Assembly (NCBI RefSeq): GCF_003020125.1
Contig: NZ_PYFW01000007.1
Span: 1-64,000, forward strand
Length of the DNA: 64,000 nucleotides
DNA from: Bradyrhizobium sp. MOS003
GTDB taxonomy: Bacteria; Pseudomonadota; Alphaproteobacteria; Rhizobiales; Xanthobacteraceae
Direction: 5' to 3'
In this document: positions 9,573 to 17,607 of the stretch, one piece after another
Numbering within the stretch: the stretch's first letter is position 1
Layout of the letters: every line of letters starts with the position of its first letter
The notes under the pieces: model-generated
The model's input: the letters and a program-made list of their open reading frames with translations, nothing else
Database searches by the model: none
What the model was told of the DNA's origin: nothing
Position numbers and translations under genes: made by a program

Positions 9573-9932
9573 TCAGGCGCTGACGTCGGTGCTGAGCGGA
9601 CGCGAGGGCTCGGACTTCATATCCATCGCATGGAAATAGGCCCGCCGGCGCAGCATCGCCTCGTCGGGGAACTGGTTGACCACCGCGTCGGTCTTGTCGT
9701 TGACAACCTGAAACACGAAGGATGCGGCCGCCTGGTCGAACACGACCTGGCGCGAGACGTTCTCGTGGTTCGGCAGATCGTTGCGCAAAGGTGCGCTCGT
9801 ATCCGCCGCGGCGACCGTCTGGTTCACCGGAAGATCGGTCTGCACAGCCTCGTTCGCCGCCGCATTGGACGTCGTTACGATCTGCACAGGGGCCGGGATC
9901 CCCACCGGCCTGATGCTGAAATCTGTACTCAT
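9573..9932 (-). CDS. FlaG-like flagellar protein
   Basis: 119 aa. The C-terminal half (residues 65-105) matches the FlaG pattern: a hydrophobic strand (ASFVFQVVN), then D-x-T and a QFPDEAMLRRRAY segment comparable to the IRQIPxEExL motif. The N-terminal half is Ala/Thr/Val-rich and probably disordered. FlaG proteins affect filament length in other bacteria; the molecular function is unclear. The start is well set by a perfect AGGAGG eight bases before the ATG. It stands alone, convergent with flaF. Family assignment rests on the C-terminal motif only. Confidence 0.6.
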   Translation of the reverse strand: MSTDFSIRPVGIPAPVQIVTTSNAAANEAVQTDLPVNQTVAAADTSAPLRNDLPNHENVSRQVVFDQAAASFVFQVVNDKTDAVVNQFPDEAMLRRRAYFHAMDMKSEPSRPLSTDVSA

Positions 9933-10030
9933 GGCAGCCTCCTGGTTGCCTAACGTGAGTCAAATCCCAACCCCTCTCGTAACGCAACCTTGGAACACCA
10001 GGACTGAAGACCCGGTAAGGAAACGTGCCT

Positions 10031-10061
10031 AACCGCGCGACGATTTCGCCGCGCGGTTTTT
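10031..10061 (-). terminator. Hairpin downstream of flgN
   Basis: Perfect 9-bp inverted repeat AACCGCGCG with a 10-base loop. On the minus strand it lies about 36 bases after flgN and could end the flgI-flgJ-flgN transcript, although the T-run there is short. The better T-run is on the plus strand, where no gene precedes it. Confidence 0.6.
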
Positions 10062-10096
10062 CGTAAAATTGTCGCTTGTTCTCGTGCGTGCTCGGC

Positions 10097-10591
10097 TCAG
10101 AGCGAGCGGCTGACCGCGAGCGGCGTGATGTGACGCGGGCCGGGAGCTGCGCGGCGACCTGCGGCCGTGTAGGTGTTCGGCACGTTACGCTTCTGGATCT
10201 CGGCATTGACGCCGCGCACGACGCTTTCGGACACCGCGTGCGCGGTCGCGAGCACGGTGAGATTGACCTGGAGCATCGCGCGAAACGCATCGTGGTGGCG
10301 GTGCAGCGTCGAGAGCAGTTCCGGCGCGGATTTTGCGAGCTGCGCCTGGTTCGCCTTCAACTGGCCGACGGCGCCGACATAGTTTCGCGACAGCTCCTGC
10401 TTCTTGCTCTCGAGCATCATCGCCTCCCGAACCTTGCCGGCGCGAACGAGCTCGGTCTCGCGCTCGATCAGTCCGAGCAGGGCGCTCATCGCGTCCATCA
10501 GGCCCTCGGCGAGCTTGCGCGCCTCGGCACTGCCGGGCGCGGTGTTCGGGCGCTGTTGCATCGGCTGACGTGAGGCGTTGAAATGGTTCAT
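10097..10591 (-). CDS. flgN: FlgN-like flagellar export chaperone
   Basis: 164 aa, almost entirely helical, with a middle region (residues 25-120) like FlgN: helix, LIERETELVRAGKVREAMMLESKKQEL, then a long second helix. FlgN holds the hook-filament junction proteins FlgK/FlgL until export. It is the last gene of flgI-flgJ-flgN. The start is the ATG giving MNHFNASRQP, 11 bases after flgJ; an in-frame extension upstream would overlap flgJ deeply and is rejected. Primary identity to FlgN is low, so the call leans on position and helical pattern. Confidence 0.65.
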   Translation of the reverse strand: MNHFNASRQPMQQRPNTAPGSAEARKLAEGLMDAMSALLGLIERETELVRAGKVREAMMLESKKQELSRNYVGAVGQLKANQAQLAKSAPELLSTLHRHHDAFRAMLQVNLTVLATAHAVSESVVRGVNAEIQKRNVPNTYTAAGRRAAPGPRHITPLAVSRSL

Positions 10592-10602
10592 CTCGTTTGA
10601 CC

Positions 10603-10971
10603 TTATGCCGTGCGGATCGTTTTCGCCTGCTGCGTGATGAGGGTGCGATAGACGTCGCGGGCAATGCCGACGCCGCCGGCATTGGCGAAGTTCTTGGAAT
10701 ATTGCTCGGTCAGCATCGAGCGCCACACGCCGGTCCCGGGCGTGTCGCCGAACGGGCCTTCGCCCTTCAGGCCCGAGGTCATTTGCGAGAACATGCTGTT
10801 GAGGAACATCGCCTCGAAGTCGGTGGCGGTCTTCTGCGCTTTGGTCTGCTGCTTCGGCGAGACCTTTTGTAGCGCCGCAGCGAGTTCGAAATCGGGCCGG
10901 CCGTTGCGGCTCTCGACCGAGAAGGCCGAGGACGTGGCGGCACGCGGGGTGTTGATCGTGCCGGCCTGCAT
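10603..10971 (-). CDS. flgJ: Flagellar rod-assembly protein FlgJ, N-terminal (rod-binding) domain only
   Basis: 122 aa carrying the rod-binding domain (KAQKTATDFEAMFLNSMFSQM, then SMLTEQYSKNFANAGGVGIARDVY). It caps the growing rod in the periplasm. Enteric FlgJ is about 310 residues with a second, peptidoglycan-hydrolysing domain; that domain is absent here, as is common in alphaproteobacteria, so another enzyme must open the wall. The ATG overlaps the flgI stop by one base (TGATG arrangement), which implies translational coupling. Confidence 0.9.
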   Translation of the reverse strand: MQAGTINTPRAATSSAFSVESRNGRPDFELAAALQKVSPKQQTKAQKTATDFEAMFLNSMFSQMTSGLKGEGPFGDTPGTGVWRSMLTEQYSKNFANAGGVGIARDVYRTLITQQAKTIRTA

Positions 10972-12095
10972 CACATCACCTCGATGTCGGCTTCGATCGC
11001 ACCGGCGGCCTTGATCGCCTGAAGGATGCTGATCATGTCGCGCGGACCGATGCCGAGGCCGTTGAGGCCGTCGACGAGCTGCTGGAGCGAGACGCCGTCC
11101 TTGACGAGGGCCAGTTTCTTGCCGTCCTCGGTGACGGTGACGCTGCTGCGCGGCGCGACCACGGTGCGGCCGCGCGACAGCGGATTCGGCTGGCTGACCT
11201 GCGGGCTCTCGGAGATGGTGACGGTGAGGTTGCCCTGCGCCACCGCGACGGTGGCGACGCGGACGTCGCGGCCCATCACGATGATGCCGCTGCGTTCGTC
11301 GATGATGATCTTGGCGGCGAGATCAGGGTCGACCTGCAGCTGCTCGATCTCGGTGAGAAAGGCGACGACGTTGCCCTTGAACTCGGGTGGCACCGAGAGC
11401 TGCACCGTCGAGGGATCTATCGGCTCGGCGGTCTTGACGCCGAGATAGTCGTTGATCGCAGCCGCGATCCGTTTGGCCGTGGTGAAGTCGGCGTTGCGCA
11501 GCGCCAGGCGCACGTTCGGCAGCCGATTGAGCGCGAACTCGATCTCGCGCTCGATGATGGCACCGTTGGCGATGCGTCCCACGGTCGGCACGCCGCGCAC
11601 GATCTTGGCCGCCTCGCCCTCGGCCTGGAAGCCGGAGATCGCGAGCGAGCCCTGCGCCACTGCGTAGACATTGCCGTCGGCACCGAGCAGGGGCGTGACG
11701 AGCAGGGTGCCACCCTGGAGGTTCTTGGCATCGCCGAGCGCGGAGACGGTGACGTCCATGCGCGTGCCCTGGGTGGCGAAGGCCGGCAGATTACCTGTTA
11801 CCATCACGGCGGCGACGTTGCCGGTGCGGATGGTGGCGCCCCGGATGTTGACGCCCATGCGCTCGAGCATCGCCTGCAGCGACTGCTTGGTGAAGGGGAT
11901 GTTGTTGAGCGTGTCGCCGGTGCCGTTGAGGCCGACAACGAGGCCGTAGCCGATGAGCTGGTTTTGCCGCACGCCTTCGATATTGGCGAGGTCCTTGATG
12001 CGCGAGGTCGCAGCCGCGGGCGCGAGCGACAGCGTCAGCGCCGACAGCGCGGCACAGGCCACCCCGATAATCCTCACCCAACGAACGCCTGGCAT
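10971..12095 (-). CDS. flgI: Flagellar P-ring protein FlgI
   Basis: 374 aa precursor of the periplasmic P-ring, the bushing around the rod in the peptidoglycan layer. A Sec signal peptide covers residues 1 to about 29 (MPGVRWVRIIGVACAAL... with AAA-T near the cleavage site). Family segments follow: RIKDLANIEGVRQNQLIGYGLV and GTGDTLNNIPFTKQSL near the N-terminus, RSGIIVMGRDVRV in the middle, and DMISILQAIKAAGAIEADIEVM at the end. The start is set by GGGGAGCAGAGG just upstream. First gene of flgI-flgJ-flgN; divergent from fliX. Confidence 0.96.
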   Translation of the reverse strand: MPGVRWVRIIGVACAALSALTLSLAPAAATSRIKDLANIEGVRQNQLIGYGLVVGLNGTGDTLNNIPFTKQSLQAMLERMGVNIRGATIRTGNVAAVMVTGNLPAFATQGTRMDVTVSALGDAKNLQGGTLLVTPLLGADGNVYAVAQGSLAISGFQAEGEAAKIVRGVPTVGRIANGAIIEREIEFALNRLPNVRLALRNADFTTAKRIAAAINDYLGVKTAEPIDPSTVQLSVPPEFKGNVVAFLTEIEQLQVDPDLAAKIIIDERSGIIVMGRDVRVATVAVAQGNLTVTISESPQVSQPNPLSRGRTVVAPRSSVTVTEDGKKLALVKDGVSLQQLVDGLNGLGIGPRDMISILQAIKAAGAIEADIEVM

Positions 12096-12296
12096 CCTCT
12101 GCTCCCCAAGGATCCTCAAAAGGCTCCTCAAATCGTAAGGACCTGCACGACACTCCCATGACGAGCTGGTCCGACGCTGTCCTTGCGAGGGCTGTGCCAA
12201 CAAGGGGCCGCAGCATAGGTGGCTGAATAGGTTGAATAAATCTGTTTCGGCTGGTGTCAGCCGGTGTTGTCCCTGAGGACCGAAACTGCCGCGTGT

Positions 12297-12311
12297 CGGC
12301 AGATTTTGCCG
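12297..12311. promoter_or_regulatory. ftr-like palindrome in the flgI/fliX divergent promoter
   Basis: CGGCA, five bases, TGCCG: a perfect 5+5 dyad. The same element occurs at 30288 and 30484 and, degenerate, at 21306, all in flagellar promoter regions. From memory it resembles the Caulobacter ftr element bound by FlbD, whose partner FliX is encoded next door. Function is inferred. Confidence 0.6.
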
Positions 12312-12316
12312 GGCTG

Positions 12317-12332
12317 TTTACGCCCCGTTAAC
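12317..12332 (+). promoter_or_regulatory. Degenerate CtrA-type box upstream of fliX
   Basis: TTTA, seven bases, TTAAC followed by CAT, 47 bases before the fliX ATG. One half-site is perfect and the other has one mismatch against TTAA-N7-TTAAC. Confidence 0.5.
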
Positions 12333-12378
12333 CATAAGACGGCGAAGGTGACGGCATCGACCACCCGGATTCCCTCCG

Positions 12379-12792
12379 ATGCGCATCTACGGACCGAACG
12401 GCACCACACTTGGAACGCCGGCCAGCCAGGCCCGGCGGACCGGCTCCGGCACCTTCGAGCTGCCCGACACCTCGTCGGCGCAGGAGACGCGTAGCGCCGC
12501 CGCACCGAAGGCCGCCACCAACATCGACGGGCTGCTGGCGCTGCAAGGCGTCGAGGAGGACCCGGTCGAACGCCGCAAGCGTTCGGTCTCCCGCGGCCGG
12601 ACGGCGCTCGACGTGCTCGACGATCTCAAGATGGGGCTGCTGTCCGGCAATCTCGACGCCTCGACCGTGATGCGCCTGCGCGATGCTGCGGCGAACCTGA
12701 AATCGTCCTCGGGCGATCCGGGACTGGACTCGCTGCTTTCCGAGATCGAGCTGCGCGTCGAGGTCGAGCTGGCCAAGGCCGGGCAGGCCTAA
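12379..12792 (+). CDS. fliX: Flagellar assembly regulator FliX
   Basis: 137 aa. In Caulobacter FliX senses completion of early flagellar structures and controls the activator FlbD. The sequence begins MRIYGPNG, as family members do, has a central Arg-rich RRKRSVSRGRTALDVLDDLK segment, and ends with a helical region (residues 85-135). It is divergent from flgI, the same arrangement known in Caulobacter. FlbD itself is not in the window. Confidence 0.9.
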   Translation: MRIYGPNGTTLGTPASQARRTGSGTFELPDTSSAQETRSAAAPKAATNIDGLLALQGVEEDPVERRKRSVSRGRTALDVLDDLKMGLLSGNLDASTVMRLRDAAANLKSSSGDPGLDSLLSEIELRVEVELAKAGQA

Positions 12793-12939
12793 TCAGGCGT
12801 ATTCAGCAGTCGTAGTTCGGCTTGACCGGGTCACCTAGTCTTCCAGAGACAGTCGTTTTTGCATCGAGCGGCCGCGGTGTAGCCGGAGCGTGACAGCGGG
12901 GATTGGGCGAGACCGCGTCTCGCTCCACAACGCGCCTCC

Positions 12940-13311
12940 TTACGCCGCTTCCTTCTTCTGCTGCGCGTCATAGCTGCGCTGGGCGGCGAGAACGTCTTTC
13001 AGATTCTGCTCGGCCCAATCGCGCAGCGGATCGACCGCACCGGCGAGCGTCAGCCCGAGCTGCGTGATCGAATACTCCACCGTGACGGGCACGGTCGCGA
13101 TGGCGTGGCGCCTGAGCAGGCCGTCGCGTTCGAGCGATTTGAGAACCTGGCTCAGCATCTTCTGCGAAATGCCTTCGATCGTGCGGCGCAGCTGATTGAA
13201 GCGCATCGGCTCCTCGCGCAGCAGCAGCAGGATCAGCACGGCCCATTTGTCGCCGATGCGATCGAGGATCTGGCGCGTGGGGCAGTTCGCTGCATAGACG
13301 TCGGGTTTCAT
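12940..13311 (-). CDS. HxlR-family transcriptional regulator
   Basis: 123 aa winged-helix regulator of the HxlR/DUF24 type: a Cys near the N-terminus (NCPTRQILDRIGDKW), a recognition helix around MRFNQLRRTIEGISQKMLSQVLKSLE, and a wing (VEYSITQLGLTLA). Members respond to redox or electrophile stress, often through the conserved Cys (here residue 10). It is divergent from the oxidoreductase at 13460 with about 150 bases between, and probably controls it. That is the same pairing as 14937/15428. Confidence 0.9.
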   Translation of the reverse strand: MKPDVYAANCPTRQILDRIGDKWAVLILLLLREEPMRFNQLRRTIEGISQKMLSQVLKSLERDGLLRRHAIATVPVTVEYSITQLGLTLAGAVDPLRDWAEQNLKDVLAAQRSYDAQQKKEAA

Positions 13312-13459
13312 CGTCAGGCCTCGGAATACAGTTTCGTCGCTTGCGATACGCGTGCGGTTACCCCTACGTAATCAGGTAAGCACAAAGTGCTCTCTTAACA
13401 CCAGCATTCTTTGCGATATCTAGTAACTTCTAGTTACTATTTAAGCAAAGGAGCCTTCC

Positions 13460-14071
13460 ATGAAAATCGCAGTTGCCGGCGCATCGGGCCGGGCCGGGTC
13501 GGAGATCACCAGGGAACTGTCCCGCCGCGGCCATGCGGTCACCGCCATCGCTCGGAACCCCGAGAAGATCGCGGCCCTGCCGAACGTCACGCCGACCAAG
13601 GGGGACGTGCTCGACCAGGCGGGCCTTGCCAAGCTGTGGGCCGGGCACGACGTCGCCGTGAGTTCGGTGCATTTCCTGGCCAGCGATGCGCAGAAGCTGA
13701 TCGGCGCGGCGAAGGACGCCAAAGTCGGTCGTTACCTCGTCGTTGGTGGCGCCGGCAGCCTCGAGGTCGCACCGGGTGTGAAACTCGTCACGACTCCCAA
13801 TTTTCCGGCCCAATACAAGGCGGAAGCGGAGGCGGGCTCGGCTTTCCTCGACCTGCTGCGGCAGGAAAAGGAGCTGAACTGGACCTTCATTTCGCCCTCG
13901 GCCTTGTTCGTCGAGGGGGAGCGCACCGGCAAGTTCCGCGTCGGGACCGACCAGCTTCTCGCAGATGCGAACGGCAAGAGCTGGATCACCTTCGCCGACT
14001 ATTCCATTGCGCTCGCCGACGAGATCGAGCGCCCCGCCCATGTGAAGCAGCGCTTTACGGTCGGCTACTAG
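13460..14071 (+). CDS. NAD(P)-binding oxidoreductase (atypical SDR, YwnB-like)
   Basis: 203 aa. A Rossmann nucleotide-binding motif sits at the N-terminus (GASGRAGSEI, residues 7-16), with ARNPEKI after the second strand as in NAD(P)H-binding atypical SDRs. The YVVGGAGSL-type strand and the WTFISPSALF segment fit the same group. No classical YxxxK pair is evident, so the reaction cannot be named. AAAGGAG precedes the ATG. It is divergent from the HxlR gene at 12940, which is probably its regulator. Confidence 0.82.
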   Translation: MKIAVAGASGRAGSEITRELSRRGHAVTAIARNPEKIAALPNVTPTKGDVLDQAGLAKLWAGHDVAVSSVHFLASDAQKLIGAAKDAKVGRYLVVGGAGSLEVAPGVKLVTTPNFPAQYKAEAEAGSAFLDLLRQEKELNWTFISPSALFVEGERTGKFRVGTDQLLADANGKSWITFADYSIALADEIERPAHVKQRFTVGY

Positions 14072-14241
14072 CTTTCGGCCGCCCCCGGTCCCTCAAGGAT
14101 ATACCTTCCTGTGCAAGGGCTTGGGGGCGCCGTTCGGGCGGTAAGGGAAACATTGTCTGTCACAGGTGGCCGCTATATAAGGCCCCGCTCAGCGGACCCC
14201 GTTCCGCTGTACGAGTCGTTGCTTAGACAGATAGGCCGCCC

Positions 14242-14652
14242 TTGGAAAAGTTGAAAAACTACCGACCGACCGAAAAAGAGCCTTTCATGAACGACCGGCA
14301 GAAGGAGTACTTCCGTTTGAAGCTCCTCGCCTGGAAGGATGAGATCCTCAAAGAGTCCAAGCTCACCCTGCAAGCCCTGCAGGAGGAGAACGTGAACCAC
14401 CCCGATCTCGCCGATCGGGCATCGTCCGAAACCGACCGTGCCATCGAACTCCGTGCCCGCGACCGCCAGCGCAAGCTGATCGCCAAGATCGACGCCGCGC
14501 TCCAGCGTATCGAGGACAACACCTACGGCTATTGCGAGGACACCGGCGAGCCGATCTCGTTGAAGCGGCTCGAGGCCCGGCCCATCGCGACGCTCTCGGT
14601 GGAGGCGCAGGAGCGCCACGAGAAGCGCGAGAAGGTCTATCGCGACGAATAG
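14242..14652 (+). CDS. dksA: RNA polymerase-binding transcription factor DksA (single-Cys type)
   Basis: 136 aa. DksA binds the RNA polymerase secondary channel and works with ppGpp. The coiled-coil tip motif DxxDxA is present (D55, D58, A60). The globular domain keeps the fold, but the four zinc cysteines are reduced to one: C98, then T101, S119 and A122 at the other three sites. Such Cys-poor DksA forms are known in alphaproteobacteria. TTG 14242 is taken as start because the residues MEKLKNYRPTEKEPF belong to the family; ATG 14287 is the alternative. It is flanked by unrelated genes and followed by its own terminator. Confidence 0.93.
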   Translation: MEKLKNYRPTEKEPFMNDRQKEYFRLKLLAWKDEILKESKLTLQALQEENVNHPDLADRASSETDRAIELRARDRQRKLIAKIDAALQRIEDNTYGYCEDTGEPISLKRLEARPIATLSVEAQERHEKREKVYRDE

Positions 14653-14657
14653 AGACG

Positions 14658-14680
14658 GAGCCGCCACGTGCGGCTCTTTT
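14658..14680 (+). terminator. Rho-independent terminator of dksA
   Basis: 7-bp stem GAGCCGC with a CACGT loop, then TTTT and a further GTTTT. It starts 6 bases after the stop codon. Confidence 0.9.
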
Positions 14681-14936
14681 GTTTTGGGACTCAAGGTGCC
14701 GCTTCGCGCCGTATTCAGCGTTTTGCCCGTCGCTTGTCGCCGGTGCGCCTTTGGCGCGCGGACGCAATCGCGAAAAGTGAATCGCAATCAACGGGCTAGA
14801 GTCACTTCCTCCGAGCTCACGTGAGTTCGGATGAGAAACAGCCTTCACTTCAGGTGCGGGAGATTTTGCGAGTCGCATCAACGAGATCGCCAGGCCTGTT
14901 GAAGCGTGGATCGAGTTGCATCAAGCATCGCTGCAA

Positions 14937-15335
14937 TCAGGCTTCTTGCGACGCCGCGAGGCGTGCATTCCCATAAAGCCTGGACCAGCTCAATATTTCC
15001 TTAAACGCTGGCAGCAGGCCGAAGGCCGCATCGGTCAGCTCGTACTCGATCCGCAACGGCCTCGAAGCGAGAACGGTGCGCGACACCAATCCGTCTCGCT
15101 GCAGCTCGCGCAATTGCGTGGTCAGCATGTGCTGGGTGACGCCGCCGATCGATCGCCGCAAGGCGCCGAAGCGGACCGCACCGTTCATCAATGCGAACAG
15201 GATCTCCAGCTTCCACTTGCCGCCGATGGCATGGATGGCCTGCTTGAAATCGGCGAGCACGGCAGGGTCGGGGCTGCAATCGCAGTCTTCGTCGCAGGCG
15301 CTGGTCGGGTTTTCCATACTGGTCTCGAAATCCAT
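14937..15335 (-). CDS. HxlR-family transcriptional regulator
   Basis: 132 aa. HxlR winged helix: AIHAIGGKWKLEILFAL, then VRFGALRRSIGGVTQHMLTTQLRELQRDGLV and IEYELTDAAFGL. The N-terminus is unusual in holding three cysteines in a short acidic stretch (CDEDCDCSPD, residues 14-23), which could be a redox or metal sensor (inference). It is divergent from the reductase at 15428 and probably regulates it. Confidence 0.9.
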   Translation of the reverse strand: MDFETSMENPTSACDEDCDCSPDPAVLADFKQAIHAIGGKWKLEILFALMNGAVRFGALRRSIGGVTQHMLTTQLRELQRDGLVSRTVLASRPLRIEYELTDAAFGLLPAFKEILSWSRLYGNARLAASQEA

Positions 15336-15427
15336 TCTACTTGTTGCCCCCAGAGATAGTGACCAGATGCGGCCTTGAGCAGGTGGCGGAACCCATTCGC
15401 CGGCCTGGGCAACGAGGGAATTTGGCT

Positions 15428-16456
15428 ATGAGCACTGTCCTGGTGACCGGCGGGTCCGGCTTCGTCGGCATCCATGTCGTCCTGCAACTTCTCGCCGCCG
15501 GCCATCGGGTGCGGACCACGGTGCGCCGGCCGGACCGGCAGGCCGACGTGCTGGCGATGCTGCGTGAGGGCGGGGCGGCATCGCCCGAAAGCCTGTCCTT
15601 CTTCACCGCCGACCTCACCGCTGACGAGGGCTGGCGCGAGGCGGTCACGGGATGCGACTACGTGCTGCATGTCGCCTCGCCGCTCTCGACCAGCATTCCC
15701 AAGGACGAGAACGAGATGATCGTCCCCGCCCGTGACGGCACGCTGCGGGTGTTGCGCGCCGCGCGCGATGCCGGCGCCAGGCGTGTGGTCATCACCTCGT
15801 CGCTGGGGGCGATTGGCTACGGCCATCCGCCGCGCGACAAGCCGTTCGACGAGTCGGACTGGACCGATCTGGGCGGCGCCGACGTGCGGCACTACATCAA
15901 GTCCAAGACGCTGGCCGAGCGGGCGGCCTGGGATTTCATTGCGCAGGAGGGCGGCGGGCTCGAATTGTCGGTGGTCAATCCTGCCGGCATCTTCGGTCCG
16001 GTGCTCGGGCCGGACTTCTCCGGCTCGATCGAGATCGTCAAATCGCTGCTCGACGGTGCCATGCCGGCCGTGCCGCGGGTCTATTTCGGCGTGGTCGACG
16101 TGCGCGACGTGGCCGATCTGCATCTGCGGGCGATGATCGCGCCGGAAGCGAAGGGCGAGCGCTTCATCGCGGTGTCCGGCGAGACGATGTCGATCCTCGA
16201 CATCGCCAAACTGCTGCGGCGGGAACTGGGGCCAGCGGCACGCCGGGTTCCGCGGCTGCAGGCCCCGGACTGGCTGGTGCGGCTCGCCGCCAACCGGATC
16301 CCCTTGCTGCGCGCGGTCGTGCCGATGCTCGGCAAGGTGCGACATTCGACCAGCGCCAAGGCGAGGTCGGTGCTCGGCTGGCAACCCCGTTCCAACAATG
16401 AAGCGATCCTCGCGACGGCCGAAAGCCTGATCCGGCTCGGCCTCGTCAAGGGTTGA
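15428..16456 (+). CDS. NAD(P)-dependent epimerase / dihydroflavonol-reductase-like extended SDR
   Basis: 342 aa. N-terminal Rossmann motif VTGGSGFVGIHV (GxxGxxG), VRRPDRQ after the second strand, and the catalytic YxxxK in HYIKSKTLAE near residue 157. These place it in the extended SDRs that reduce ketones or aldehydes (dihydroflavonol-4-reductase-like). The substrate is unknown. ATG 15428 (MSTVLVTGG) is chosen because it puts the nucleotide-binding strand at the N-terminus, as in the family. Confidence 0.88.
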   Translation: MSTVLVTGGSGFVGIHVVLQLLAAGHRVRTTVRRPDRQADVLAMLREGGAASPESLSFFTADLTADEGWREAVTGCDYVLHVASPLSTSIPKDENEMIVPARDGTLRVLRAARDAGARRVVITSSLGAIGYGHPPRDKPFDESDWTDLGGADVRHYIKSKTLAERAAWDFIAQEGGGLELSVVNPAGIFGPVLGPDFSGSIEIVKSLLDGAMPAVPRVYFGVVDVRDVADLHLRAMIAPEAKGERFIAVSGETMSILDIAKLLRRELGPAARRVPRLQAPDWLVRLAANRIPLLRAVVPMLGKVRHSTSAKARSVLGWQPRSNNEAILATAESLIRLGLVKG

Positions 16457-16540
16457 AGGCACACGCCGCTTGCGCTTGTCATGCCCGGGCGGGGATGCTG
16501 AAGTGCCGCCTTCGACTGCGTAGCGTGGGAGGCGGCGCCG

Positions 16541-17320
16541 ATGGACAGGATTCTCGAAGCCGCGAAGGCGATCGCGCTGGCGCGTCGCAACCATGCGCCG
16601 CTCGCGGCGCTGGAGCGTCCGCCAGCCGATGAGGCCGAGGGCTATCAGGTCCAGCGCGCGCTGCACGATCTGCTGCTGCCGCATCTCGGACCGCTGGTCG
16701 GCTACAAGATCGGCTGCACCAGCCAGGTGATGCAGGACTATATCGGCATTCCGCACCCTTGCGGTGGCGGCGTGTTCCAGAAGGGCGTGCACGAAACCGG
16801 CGCCAGGCTCGCGGCTGCCGACTATGTCCGGGTCGGCGTCGAATGCGAGATCGCGGTACGGCTGAAGCGGAACCTCGCCGCCGGCGAGGCGCCGTTCACC
16901 GCCGAATGGGTCGGCGAAGCCGTCGAGGCCTATCATCCCGCGATCGAGATCGTCGACGACCGCTACGTGAAGTGGGAGACGATGGGCGCGCCGACGCTGA
17001 TCGCCGACGATTTCTTCGCCGCCGGCTGCGTGCTGGCCCCCTCTGTTCCGCGCTCGTCGGTGCCGGACCTGAGGGCGGTCAAGGGCCGCGCCATCGTCAA
17101 CGGCGAGGAGGTCAGCCACGGCACCGGCGCCGACGTCCTCGGTCATCCCCACAACGCGCTCGCCTGGCTCGCCAACCATCTCGCCGCCGACGGCAAGGGT
17201 CTTCACGCGGGGCAGCTCGTGCTGACGGGCAGCCTGGTCAAGACGCTATGGCTGAAGGCCGGCGACAAGGTGCGGATGGAGCTGGACGGGCTGGGGGCGG
17301 TGGAGGCGGAGTTTACGTGA
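16541..17320 (+). CDS. 2-keto-4-pentenoate hydratase family protein
   Basis: 259 aa, length and pattern of the MhpD/2-oxopent-4-dienoate hydratase group of the fumarylacetoacetase superfamily. Visible segments are GYKIGCTS (about residue 53), the acidic metal-binding stretch VGVECEIAVRL, then HPAIEIVDDRY, and LVLTGSLVKTLWLKAGD near the end. These enzymes add water to dienoates in meta-cleavage of aromatic compounds. No other aromatic-degradation gene is adjacent, so the in vivo substrate is open. Confidence 0.85.
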   Translation: MDRILEAAKAIALARRNHAPLAALERPPADEAEGYQVQRALHDLLLPHLGPLVGYKIGCTSQVMQDYIGIPHPCGGGVFQKGVHETGARLAAADYVRVGVECEIAVRLKRNLAAGEAPFTAEWVGEAVEAYHPAIEIVDDRYVKWETMGAPTLIADDFFAAGCVLAPSVPRSSVPDLRAVKGRAIVNGEEVSHGTGADVLGHPHNALAWLANHLAADGKGLHAGQLVLTGSLVKTLWLKAGDKVRMELDGLGAVEAEFT

Positions 17321-17348
17321 GGGGGGCGCACAGCGCCGTGGCATTCTC

Positions 17349-17432
17349 CGTCATTGCGAGGAGCTCTTGCGACGAAGCAATCCCGACTCTCTCCGCGGCA
17401 GTCTGGATTGCTTCGCTGCGCTCGCAATGACG
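17349..17432. repeat. Palindromic dispersed repeat, copy 1
   Basis: Inverted repeat with ends CGTCATTGCGAG and CTCGCAATGACG, and inner arms GAAGCAATCC/GGATTGCTTC around a TCTCCGCGG centre. Five copies occur in the window (17349, 28318, 31736, 38064, 41045), all between genes. A typical Bradyrhizobium intergenic palindrome. In this copy the left arm is partly diverged. Confidence 0.9.
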
Positions 17433-17607
17433 GGCTTTGAGGCGGCAGCGTCGCCATGATTGCGCGCGCGGAGCTGGTTCACTGCACGCAGCCGCATCCA
17501 CGCCAAAATACATGCGGCCCTCGCCAGGGGAGCTAGCGAGGGCCGCGTCGTACATCGTCGTTCGCGCCTTAAGTTCGCGAACACGATGTGGGAGCTCTTG
17601 AAGAGAC

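Noticed and set aside
15188..17206. Open frame of 672 codons on the minus strand across the reductase and hydratase
   Set aside because: Overlaps two well-supported genes and an HxlR gene; His/Arg/Gly-rich sequence with no domain.
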